From an uncultured Flavobacteriales bacterium (GTDB taxonomy: Bacteria; Bacteroidota; Bacteroidia; CAIKAF01): a stretch of DNA of 12,049 bases. The notes beneath the pieces were generated by a model that ran no database searches, had not been told where the DNA came from, and saw only the letters and a program-made list of their open reading frames with translations. Shown one piece after another: positions 6,889 to 12,049 of the stretch. Each line of letters begins with the position of its first letter. The first letter of the stretch is position 1. A program made the translations under genes and the position numbers. The DNA lies in the NCBI GenBank assembly GCA_937925455.1, contig CALEWF010000240.1, positions 1 through 12,049 of the forward strand. Reading direction: 5' to 3'.

Positions 6889-7727
6889 TTATGCATTACT
6901 GCTTTAAGACTCAGGTCTAAGCTTTGCACCTGATGGGTAAGTGCCCCTACTGAAATAAAATCCACACCGGTTTCGGCATATTGCACAATATTATGCTCAT
7001 CTATACCCCCAGATGCTTCTGTTTCATAACGGCCGGCTATTTTACTTACAGCCTGTTGTAACGATCCGGGAGAAAAATTATCCAACATGATGCGGTGAAC
7101 TCCCCCACATTGCAATACCTGATCAAGTTCATCCATATTACGCACTTCAATCTCTATTTTTAAATTACGCCCGGTTGCAGCCAGGTATTGCTGTACACGC
7201 TCAATTGCTTGTGGTATCCCACCAGCAAAATCCACATGATTATCTTTAATCATAATCATATCATACAATCCCATGCGGTGATTATAGCCCCCACCTATTC
7301 GTACGGCTTCTTTTTCAAAATACCTAAATAAGGGTGTAGTTTTTCGGGTATCGAGCAATCGAGCCTGCGTGTGACTAATCTTTTTTACCAATCGCGAGGT
7401 GTGGGTGGCAATGCCACTCATGCGTTGCATAATATTTAGTACCAGCCGCTCAGCTCCCAGTAAGGTATGCACACGGGCTTTCACATAAAAAGCCACTTCG
7501 CCCGGCTGAATGGACGAGCCATCTGGCAGCAAAACTTCCACCACAACATCCGGTTCAAAACGTTTAAAGATTTGACGGGCTATTTCTACTCCGGCTATTA
7601 CCCCGGATTGTTTTACCAAAAGCTTAGCTTCGCCTGTGGCTTCTGCCGGTATAGTAGCCAGCGAAGTATGGTCCCCATCGCCAATATCCTCTTCTATGGC
7701 TCGTTGAATAAAAGTATCTAATGAAAA
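6885..7727 (-). CDS. nadC: NadC, nicotinate-nucleotide pyrophosphorylase (carboxylating)
   Basis: NadC (quinolinate phosphoribosyltransferase) joins quinolinate and PRPP to give nicotinate mononucleotide, CO2 and pyrophosphate in de novo NAD synthesis. Visible motifs, numbered from the upstream ATG at 7757, are EDIGDGDHTS (23-32), ERLVLNIMQRMSG (103-115), DTRKTTP (136-142), GGGYNHRMGLYD (155-166), KDNH (171-174), Glu204, MLDNFSP (224-230) and EASGGI (247-252). I prefer the second in-frame ATG at 7727, giving 280 residues. The segment between the two ATGs contains a perfect -7-like box (TACCTTTGC), and the shorter N-terminus (MFSLDTF) matches the family's usual distance to EDIGDGD. The longer form (290 residues, start 7757) remains possible if the gene is only read from the DUF4783 promoter. 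Neither nadA nor nadB is present in the window. Confidence 0.93.
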   Translation of the reverse strand, partial: FSLDTFIQRAIEEDIGDGDHTSLATIPAEATGEAKLLVKQSGVIAGVEIARQIFKRFEPDVVVEVLLPDGSSIQPGEVAFYVKARVHTLLGAERLVLNIMQRMSGIATHTSRLVKKISHTQARLLDTRKTTPLFRYFEKEAVRIGGGYNHRMGLYDMIMIKDNHVDFAGGIPQAIERVQQYLAATGRNLKIEIEVRNMDELDQVLQCGGVHRIMLDNFSPGSLQQAVSKIAGRYETEASGGIDEHNIVQYAETGVDFISVGALTHQVQSLDLSLKAVMHK

Positions 7728-7745
7728 CATCGGCTGTTTTGAAGC

Positions 7746-7754
7746 AAAGGTAGG
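7746..7754 (-). promoter_or_regulatory. Candidate -7 box just before the preferred nadC start
   Basis: The minus strand reads TACCTTTGC, a full match to TAnnTTTG plus the often-following C. It ends about 18 bases before the ATG at 7727. No clear TTTG -33 element is present upstream. It may be an internal promoter within the DUF4783-nadC-YihY unit, and it bears on which ATG is used. Confidence 0.4.
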
Positions 7755-7775
7755 CATAAAAGCGGGAAATCAGTC

Positions 7776-8165
7776 CTACTCTGAAACTTCAAAACGCAGG
7801 GTTTGTATCAATTCTTTTCCTGCAATGTTCTTAAACAAAAGATACACCCGGAATGAACCATTTTGCGTTTCAAGCCGGCCAATCACATATTTTGACCCGT
7901 CACTACTCGAACCATTGTGATTGGTTTTATAGCTTACTGGCTTATGGGTAGAGAAGAAATTCTGAATCATTTGTTCTGCCTGAGATTTACTATATGTGCC
8001 TTCTGTTTTCTGTATGGTCAAGTCTAAGCTATTATGAAAATATGTTGCCAATGTTTTAGCATTTCCGGCTTTTAAAGCATTACTAACTTCTGCCAAGCCA
8101 TCTTGTGCAGACAAAGCCCATGAAACTGTAACCAATAAAAATGCTAATAACAGAATCTTTTTCAT
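7776..8165 (-). CDS. Small exported DUF4783 protein
   Basis: From the ATG at 8165-8163 the product is 129 residues and begins MKKILLLAFLLV with a signal peptide ending near LSAQ (residues about 1-19). The open frame runs 22 codons further upstream, but that extension lacks export features and would cover a -7-like box, so I chose the inner ATG. The mature part (ALKAGNAKTLATYF, then QAEQMIQNFFSTHKP, then VYLLFKN) resembles the DUF4783 family, small NTF2-like periplasmic proteins of Bacteroidota with no known function. The gene ends 18 bases before the longer nadC frame on the same strand, so nadC and the YihY gene are probably read with it. I know of no reaction or partner for this family. Confidence 0.82.
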   Translation of the reverse strand: MKKILLLAFLLVTVSWALSAQDGLAEVSNALKAGNAKTLATYFHNSLDLTIQKTEGTYSKSQAEQMIQNFFSTHKPVSYKTNHNGSSSDGSKYVIGRLETQNGSFRVYLLFKNIAGKELIQTLRFEVSE

Positions 8166-8206
8166 GTTTTTTAAAATTAACCAAAACTTTGTAGCAAATT
8201 GCACGC

Positions 8207-8214
8207 CAAATGTA
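8207..8214 (-). promoter_or_regulatory. Candidate -7 box for the DUF4783-nadC-YihY unit
   Basis: The minus strand reads TACATTTG, an exact fit to TAnnTTTG, about 40 bases before the DUF4783 ATG. The nearest TTTG upstream is only 14 bases away, shorter than usual. The box lies a dozen bases from the rlmH start on the other strand. Confidence 0.4.
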
Positions 8215-8225
8215 TAAGTAAAGAT

Positions 8226-8699
8226 ATGCAAATTCGTGTAATCTGTATCGGAACCCTCAAAGAAACTCGATTGAACCCACTGCTGGATGAATATTTACGA
8301 AGAGTAAAAAGATACAATCCGGCAGAAATACAAGAGATTACCGAAAAAAAAGAATGGAAAAAATTAGATCGGGAAGCCAGAAAAAAAGTCGAAGCTGAAG
8401 CGTTTCTTTCTCTTATACGTCCCGGAGAAATCACCATAAGGCTGGATGAACGCGGAAAAATGGTAAGTTCATCCGAATTGGCTGCACAACTTCAAAAATG
8501 GATGAACGGCGCACCTAAATCACTGAATTTTTTAGTGGGCGGACCTTATGGATTTTCAGACGAGCTGAAAAAGACTATACCCGAAGCCCTTTCGCTAAGT
8601 AAACTTACCTTTACGCACGACATGGTTCGATTGTTTATGCTAGAACAACTATACAGAGCATTCACCATTCTGCATGGCGAACCATATCATCATGAATAG
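8226..8699 (+). CDS. rlmH: RlmH, 23S rRNA pseudouridine-1915 N3-methyltransferase
   Basis: RlmH is a SPOUT-class methyltransferase that uses S-adenosylmethionine to methylate pseudouridine 1915 in helix 69 of 23S rRNA on the assembled ribosome. The product from the ATG at 8226 is 157 residues, close to the usual length of about 155. Seen in order: MQIRVICIGT start, LDERGK at 73-78, FLVGGPYGF at 102-110 (the SAM-binding knot), HDMVRLFMLEQLYRA at 131-145 and the PYHHE tail at 153-157. An in-frame TTG at 8199 would add nine residues without family support, so I reject it. The gene diverges from DUF4783 and nadC and is convergent with the PepSY-like gene. Confidence 0.96.
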   Translation: MQIRVICIGTLKETRLNPLLDEYLRRVKRYNPAEIQEITEKKEWKKLDREARKKVEAEAFLSLIRPGEITIRLDERGKMVSSSELAAQLQKWMNGAPKSLNFLVGGPYGFSDELKKTIPEALSLSKLTFTHDMVRLFMLEQLYRAFTILHGEPYHHE

Positions 8700-8722
8700 G
8701 TTATATTAAAAAAGCAAGATTT

Positions 8723-9166
8723 CTACTGCACTACCTCACGTTTCACCATGGTTCCGTCCATATTGAAATAAATGGTTATGGTTCCTCCCCCATCCATTTT
8801 GAATCGGGCTGACTCGAAAACTCCTCCCGTTGGTGTTTCAATAACCAATGCCTTGTCGAGCGTATAACGACTTCCCTCTCCTAAAAACCGATTTTGAATT
8901 TCGGTACGAATTGCTTCTTTCAAAGTTTCGAAGGGAACTACTTTTTCTGTTTTAGCCCACATACCCTCTTCCGTGTAATATGCAACAAAATTTTCACCTT
9001 TATCAGAAAATTCAGCTAAATATAAATTCCCTATCTTAGAAAAATTAGCTGTTGATGCATATTTACCGGCATGAGCATCTCTTACAGCTTTTGGAACATC
9101 TATTTGTTGGGCATCAACAAAAGTTCCCACAAATAAAGCAATCAAAAAGATGAATAATCGTTTCAT
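8723..9166 (-). CDS. Small exported PepSY-like protein
   Basis: The 147-residue product has a clear signal peptide (MKRLFIFLIALF, cleavage about FVDA/QQ at 19-20). The mature part has a helix (PKAVRDAHAGKY), short strands (NLYLAEFS, NFVAYYT), a second helix (FETLKEAIRTEIQNRF) and terminal strands (TITIYFNMDG). This pattern resembles the PepSY-like / BLIP-like domains of small periplasmic Bacteroidota proteins, which I infer from shape rather than from diagnostic residues. The function is unknown. It stands alone: rlmH converges on it and the acyl-CoA reductase gene ends 107 bases upstream of it. A T-run (CTTTTTTT) follows the stop on the minus strand but has no good hairpin before it. Confidence 0.75.
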   Translation of the reverse strand: MKRLFIFLIALFVGTFVDAQQIDVPKAVRDAHAGKYASTANFSKIGNLYLAEFSDKGENFVAYYTEEGMWAKTEKVVPFETLKEAIRTEIQNRFLGEGSRYTLDKALVIETPTGGVFESARFKMDGGGTITIYFNMDGTMVKREVVQ

Positions 9167-9204
9167 ATATTTTTAATTTATCACGCAAATTACAAAAATA
9201 ATTT

Positions 9205-9212
9205 CAAATTTA
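9205..9212 (-). promoter_or_regulatory. Possible -7 box for the PepSY-like gene
   Basis: The minus strand reads TAAATTTG within an AT-rich 107-base gap and fits TAnnTTTG about 38 bases before the ATG. The region is so AT-rich that a chance match is plausible, and the nearest TTG upstream is only 13 bases away. Confidence 0.25.
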
Positions 9213-9273
9213 AAAAAAATAATCCCAATCCCTTAGCTGACAGAAAAGAATGCAACAAGCATAACGAAAAAAT

Positions 9274-10338
9274 TTATAGACTCCATAAAAATTTCATAAC
9301 ATCTACTCCGTCAGGATAATCAGTAAGGGATGGTTGCTGAGTTTTACCGAATTGAATGGTTTGCATGGGTGGTATGGGATGAGCAGATACCACACATTGT
9401 ATATTTTCAGCATGAGCTATGATAGCAGACTTTACATGCTGCAAGTTATCATAATAAGAAACATGAACTACAGAAACCGGAGCATGCAAGGCCTCATCTT
9501 CTTTTAGCAGCATAAAACCTCCATCCCAAAAAGGTTGTTTGTTAATGAGCAAAACGGCTTTTTGATAATCGTAATTGTTGTGGTATTTATGATGTAAAAT
9601 CACATTAGCCTGTGGTTGGAACTGTTCAATAAGACGAGAAACAGAAAACCCTTGGGGTAAATAAATTTTAGAAACATTACGACATCCCAGGCCGAAATAA
9701 CTAAATACATCTGAACCTAACGCCTGTATTTGGGCATCGGTTTCATCGCCATGCAAAATGGCTACCGACGTGCGATTGCGACGTATAATGTGCGGATAAC
9801 GTGAAAAGTAATAATCAAAATATCGGCTGGTGTTATTACTACCCGTGGCTATAATAGCGTCGGGATTTTCTAATCGGGCATCGGTAAATGCAATGTAAGG
9901 CTGCCAAGCAGCATTTATCTTAATTAACTCATTCGCTACGTAAGGCAAAAGATGCGGGTCTGATGAAGAGAGCTTCCCCCAAAAACGATTTCCGCTCACC
10001 AGCACCGCTAAAAAGTCGTGAAAATTTACCATTGGGATATTCCCGGCCATCACCACTCCAATGGTTTTGGGATGCAGGTTTTGTTCAGGCAATTGATATT
10101 TTTCAGCCCACTCAAGTAATGCATCGCGGGTTAGCCATGGTAGCAGGGCTCGAAATGCCTGAATTACATTCTCCGGCGTAAACCAACCATTGGCTGCACC
10201 GGCACGTTGAACAGCTTCTACAAAAGGATGACCGCCATCATTAGCCCAAATATCTTTTAGAACAAACTCATTTACATGCTTTTGTAATATTTCGCCCAGC
10301 TTAGCCAATGAATCTATGCGTTGTTCTAACGTTAGCAT
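9274..10338 (-). CDS. LuxC-type acyl-CoA reductase
   Basis: The 354-residue protein belongs to the LuxC-like acyl-CoA reductase branch of the aldehyde dehydrogenase fold, whose members reduce an acyl thioester to an aldehyde with NAD(P)H. Support comes from VMAGNIPMVNFHD at 96-108, the nucleotide-binding ATGSNNTSRYFDYYF at 164-178, RRNRTSVAIL at 186-195 and the probable catalytic Cys219 in YFGLGCRNVSK. It is shorter than luminous-bacteria LuxC (near 480 residues), mainly at the N-terminus. No luxA, luxB, luxD or luxE neighbours exist. It diverges from a ferredoxin gene, a pairing I recall as common in Bacteroidota. The natural substrate is unknown. The start at 10338 is the first ATG, and MLTLEQRI fits a helical beginning. 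Confidence 0.87.
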   Translation of the reverse strand: MLTLEQRIDSLAKLGEILQKHVNEFVLKDIWANDGGHPFVEAVQRAGAANGWFTPENVIQAFRALLPWLTRDALLEWAEKYQLPEQNLHPKTIGVVMAGNIPMVNFHDFLAVLVSGNRFWGKLSSSDPHLLPYVANELIKINAAWQPYIAFTDARLENPDAIIATGSNNTSRYFDYYFSRYPHIIRRNRTSVAILHGDETDAQIQALGSDVFSYFGLGCRNVSKIYLPQGFSVSRLIEQFQPQANVILHHKYHNNYDYQKAVLLINKQPFWDGGFMLLKEDEALHAPVSVVHVSYYDNLQHVKSAIIAHAENIQCVVSAHPIPPMQTIQFGKTQQPSLTDYPDGVDVMKFLWSL

Positions 10339-10351
10339 TCGTTGTTTTAAT

Positions 10352-10359
10352 TACTTTTG
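10352..10359 (+). promoter_or_regulatory. Candidate -7 box for the ferredoxin gene
   Basis: TACTTTTG matches TAnnTTTG and lies 27 bases before the ATG at 10387. The -33 region has no convincing TTTG. The box sits between the divergent acyl-CoA reductase and ferredoxin genes, a gap of only 48 bases, so the two promoters must nearly overlap. Confidence 0.45.
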
Positions 10360-10386
10360 TGCAAATATCAGTATAAAATATCAGCC

Positions 10387-10734
10387 ATGGCTATTAAGAT
10401 TACAGAAGAATGCATCAATTGCGGGGCCTGTGAACCTGAATGTCCTAACAACGCCATATATGAAGGAGGTATTGAGTGGAGAATGTCTGACGGTACTTCC
10501 TTATCCGGGAAATATACTTTGTGGGACGGACGAGTAGTTGATGCCGATGAAAAACAAAAACCGCTTTCAATGGACGTATATTACATCGTTACCGACAAGT
10601 GCACCGAATGTATAGGTTTTCATGACGAGCCCCAATGCGCTGCCGTTTGTCCGGTTGATTGTTGTGTGGATGATGAAGACCATCGCGAAACAAAAGAAGA
10701 GCTACTGAAGAAAAAAGACCGGTTGCATCTCTGA
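10387..10734 (+). CDS. 2[4Fe-4S] dicluster ferredoxin
   Basis: The 115-residue protein carries two cluster-binding motifs. The first is Cys9-x2-Cys12-x2-Cys15-x3-Cys19-Pro. The second is Cys72-x2-Cys75-x8-Cys84-x3-Cys88-Pro, with an eight-residue gap typical of YfhL/Alv-type ferredoxins. Between them lies an insert of about 40 residues (26-66) with WDGRVVDADE. It is a cytoplasmic one-electron carrier; its partner is not shown by the sequence. I start it at the ATG of MAIKITEEC. An in-frame TTG at 10357 overlaps the -7 box and is unlikely. It faces away from the acyl-CoA reductase gene across 48 bases and lies 45 bases before the next gene on the same strand. Confidence 0.93.
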   Translation: MAIKITEECINCGACEPECPNNAIYEGGIEWRMSDGTSLSGKYTLWDGRVVDADEKQKPLSMDVYYIVTDKCTECIGFHDEPQCAAVCPVDCCVDDEDHRETKEELLKKKDRLHL

Positions 10735-10779
10735 AATACCATTTTTCATACTGGCAACGTTTTTGATACAAAACGGGTT

Positions 10780-11655
10780 ATGAAACTTGCCACGTTTATC
10801 TTGTTCATTCTATGTACTTATGCCACACAGTCGCAAACATTCTCGTTAGCAGCATCTGAAGATAGCTTAGTGGCGCTATCGGCACATTTTCTTCAACCAG
10901 ATTATCCGGAAGAAATAAAAAAAGAAAATTTAGCTCGGTTTGAATCGTTATTGTATGCCACCTTGTTGAATCCAGCAAGCACAGATTACCCATTCAGCCG
11001 GCTGACGCAGATTTCTAAACTACAAGCACCGAATAAACGGTTTCGAATTTTTACTTGGTTTACCGTACATCCCTGGGGATATAAACCGCACGGATTAATA
11101 CAAATCAACGACGCAAAAGGAAAAAATAACCGGGTGGTAATTTTATCCGAACCCACTGAAGCTATAAAATCCATTTCTTACAAAACACTTGATGCCACCC
11201 ATTGGATGGGCATGGTATATTACGATTTGATACCCGTAAATCAAGGCAAAAATTTATATTATATTTTATTAGGATTTCATGGCAATGATGGATTAACTCA
11301 CAAAAAATCCATTGATGTTATCACCGTATCAAAGAATGGAACAGTAAAATTTGGGGCACCTGTTTTTGTACAAGACCAACGCACTGCACATCGCATAATA
11401 TTTGAATACAGAGCCAATGCAAAAATGAGTTTGCGATATAATGAAAAAAATAAAATGCTTGTGTTTGATCATTTATCGCCAGAAAATCCAAGCCTGAAAG
11501 GGCAATACCAACACTACGTTCCCGATTTTAGTTACGATGCTTTTAAACTCGAAAAAGGAAAGTGGGTTTATAAGCCAGATATTTACACCAAAAACGATTC
11601 TGAGAACAAAGGCAAGGAAGGGAAAAAGTATGATTTGATTTTGCCGGAGAAGTAA
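10780..11655 (+). CDS. Exported protein of unknown function
   Basis: The 291-residue product begins MKLATFILFILCTYATQSQ, a signal peptide with likely cleavage near residue 17-19, and has no further membrane segment, so it should be periplasmic or secreted. I do not recognise a named family with certainty. The body is rich in aromatic residues and beta strands (FRIFTWFTVHPWGYKPHG at about 88-105, DATHWMGMVYYDLIP at 138-152, NLYYILLGFHGND at 158-170) and ends in a charged KGKEGKKYD tail. HWMGMVYYDLIP with LLGFHGND has the feel of a Bacteroidota-specific conserved exported protein. It follows the ferredoxin by 45 bases and may share its promoter, since I see no separate -7 box in the gap. Confidence 0.78.
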   Translation: MKLATFILFILCTYATQSQTFSLAASEDSLVALSAHFLQPDYPEEIKKENLARFESLLYATLLNPASTDYPFSRLTQISKLQAPNKRFRIFTWFTVHPWGYKPHGLIQINDAKGKNNRVVILSEPTEAIKSISYKTLDATHWMGMVYYDLIPVNQGKNLYYILLGFHGNDGLTHKKSIDVITVSKNGTVKFGAPVFVQDQRTAHRIIFEYRANAKMSLRYNEKNKMLVFDHLSPENPSLKGQYQHYVPDFSYDAFKLEKGKWVYKPDIYTKNDSENKGKEGKKYDLILPEK

Positions 11656-11737
11656 TAATCCCAAAATTGTCATTAGAGCATTGTTATTATTAATAGGCTG
11701 CTTAAAGCGGCTGTTCGTTTCAAGTCCTCGGGGCTCA

Positions 11738-11804
11738 GCCACACAGGGCATCGGGGTAGCGGTGTCTTCGTGCCCTCAGCCCCGCTACCCCGTGCCCTGT
11801 GGGC
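11738..11804. repeat. GC-rich long imperfect hairpin
   Basis: Arms at 11738-11762 and 11782-11804 pair over about 23 positions with two single-base bulges (A11741 and T11751). The core CGGGGTAGCGG (11752-11762) is matched by CCGCTACCCCG (11782-11792), and CACAGGGCA (11742-11750) by TGCCCTGTG (11793-11801). The loop is 19 bases. GC content is far above the neighbouring genes. No T-tract follows, so it is not a standard intrinsic terminator. It resembles REP-like or MITE-like palindromes. Confidence 0.8.
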
Positions 11805-11806
11805 TT

Positions 11807-11858
11807 CGCCCCTGCGGGCTTTCCACTTCCATCCGCAGCAGTTCGCCCCGCAGGGGCG
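11807..11858. repeat. Second GC-rich hairpin
   Basis: CGCCCCTGC at 11807-11815 pairs perfectly with GCAGGGGCG at 11850-11858. The inner GGGC (11816-11819) pairs with GCCC/C near 11845-11849 with a one-base bulge. The loop is about 25 bases (11820-11844). It lies directly after the first hairpin and belongs to the same GC-rich block. Confidence 0.75.
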
Positions 11859-11862
11859 GATA

Positions 11863-11910
11863 ATTTGGAAATGAAATAATTTGAAGATGAGAGGATTTGA
11901 AGATGTAATA
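11863..11910. repeat. Three tandem copies of a 16-base AT-rich unit
   Basis: Units begin at 11863, 11879 and 11895, exactly 16 bases apart. Each starts ATTTG: ATTTGGAAATGAAATA, ATTTGAAGATGAGAGG and ATTTGAAGATGTAATA. The next 16 bases (from 11911) begin ATTG and may be a decayed fourth copy. The period is not a multiple of three, so this is not a coding repeat. Confidence 0.75.
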
Positions 11911-11967
11911 ATTGCATTGTATTCATAATCCGTAATTGAATGTTGGAATAGCAGGTGCTTAGGGAGC

Positions 11968-11989
11968 AAACCGCATACAAAATGCGTTT
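11968..11989. repeat. Small hairpin
   Basis: CGCAT (11972-11976) and ATGCG (11982-11986) pair around the loop ACAAA. The stem extends through AAA(C) and TTT with one bulged C. It is short, and its role is unknown. Confidence 0.35.
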
Positions 11990-12020
11990 AGGTAGTTTGT
12001 CGTGTACGGTGTTTGCGTTT

Positions 12021-12049
12021 TAGCATACAGATTGCTTCGGGCTGTCGCC
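12021..12049. repeat. Possible edge of a dispersed genomic repeat
   Basis: The end of the window contains GCATACAGATTGCTTCG (12023-12039), which I recall as the core of an intergenic repeat seen in many bacterial genomes, including Bacteroidota, where it usually runs on to CTCGCAATGACG. The continuation lies outside the window, so this rests on pattern memory. Confidence 0.4.

Larger units (their letters stand above)
11656..12049. other. Gene-free repeat-rich region at the right edge
   Basis: No credible gene is present in these 394 bases. Two overlapping minus-strand frames (11673-11969 and 11735-11980) cross a GC-rich palindrome and AT-rich repeats and have no protein character. The region holds two GC-rich hairpins, a 16-base tandem repeat, a small hairpin and a probable dispersed-repeat edge, listed separately. 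I see no tRNA or recognisable structured RNA. Confidence 0.7.

Noticed and set aside
8199..8225. TTG start extending rlmH upstream by nine codons
   Set aside because: The ATG at 8226 gives the standard RlmH length and start; the extension lies over the opposing promoter box.
8177..8437. Minus-strand frame opposite the start of rlmH
   Set aside because: It is antisense to RlmH, whose motifs are complete, and overlaps the DUF4783 promoter region.
9963..10181. Plus-strand frame inside the acyl-CoA reductase gene
   Set aside because: It is a shadow ORF in antisense to conserved nucleotide-binding motifs.
11863..11910. CRISPR-like array
   Set aside because: Units of 16 bases lie head to tail without spacers and no cas gene is present, so it is a simple tandem repeat.
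11473..11969. Minus-strand frames across the right-hand repeats and the end of the last gene
   Set aside because: Their translations follow the palindromes and low-complexity DNA; one is antisense to the last gene, and none has a plausible start region.
11950..12049. Structured RNA gene (tmRNA, RNase P or tRNA) near the right edge
   Set aside because: Only a short hairpin is visible and none of the conserved RNA core sequences could be found.

Overview
This window looks like an ordinary chromosomal stretch from a member of the Bacteroidota. The evidence is AT-rich coding sequence, start regions carrying the phylum's TAnnTTTG -7 promoter box with no clear Shine-Dalgarno sequences, several exported proteins typical of the phylum, and gene pairs I recall as common there (DUF164 zinc ribbon next to Nif3, lpxK next to purine nucleoside phosphorylase, DUF4783 next to nadC, LuxC-type acyl-CoA reductase next to ferredoxin). 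The class is uncertain; a Chitinophagales or Sphingobacteriales relative fits.

Layout. Positions 1-1948 (minus strand) hold purE, then a PorV/PorQ-like outer-membrane protein, then an exported helix-hairpin-helix protein cut by the left edge. A strong hairpin terminator at 1966-1995 separates this from a second minus-strand unit: Nif3-like protein followed by a coiled-coil zinc-ribbon protein (2001-3892). Facing away from it, lpxK and a purine nucleoside phosphorylase overlap by 20 bases (4040-5912, plus). Next come minus-strand DUF4783, nadC and YihY/BrkB (5965-8165), with rlmH divergent (8226-8699, plus). Further right are a small exported PepSY-like protein (8723-9166, minus), a LuxC-type acyl-CoA reductase (9274-10338, minus), a divergent 2[4Fe-4S] ferredoxin (10387-10734, plus) and an unrecognised exported protein (10780-11655, plus).

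The last ~390 bases (11656-12049) contain no credible gene. They hold a composite of repeats: two GC-rich imperfect hairpins, three tandem copies of a 16-base AT-rich unit, a small hairpin, and what may be the edge of a dispersed genomic repeat.

Most genes are housekeeping: purine synthesis and salvage, lipid A phosphorylation, NAD synthesis, 23S rRNA methylation. I see no defence system, CRISPR array, transposase, tRNA or rRNA, and no convincing new multi-gene system. The observations most worth checking are the repeat cluster at the right end, the start of lpxK (TTG, or an ATG put out of frame by one base in a homopolymer), the exported helix-hairpin-helix protein, and the acyl-CoA reductase/ferredoxin pair that lacks lux partners.
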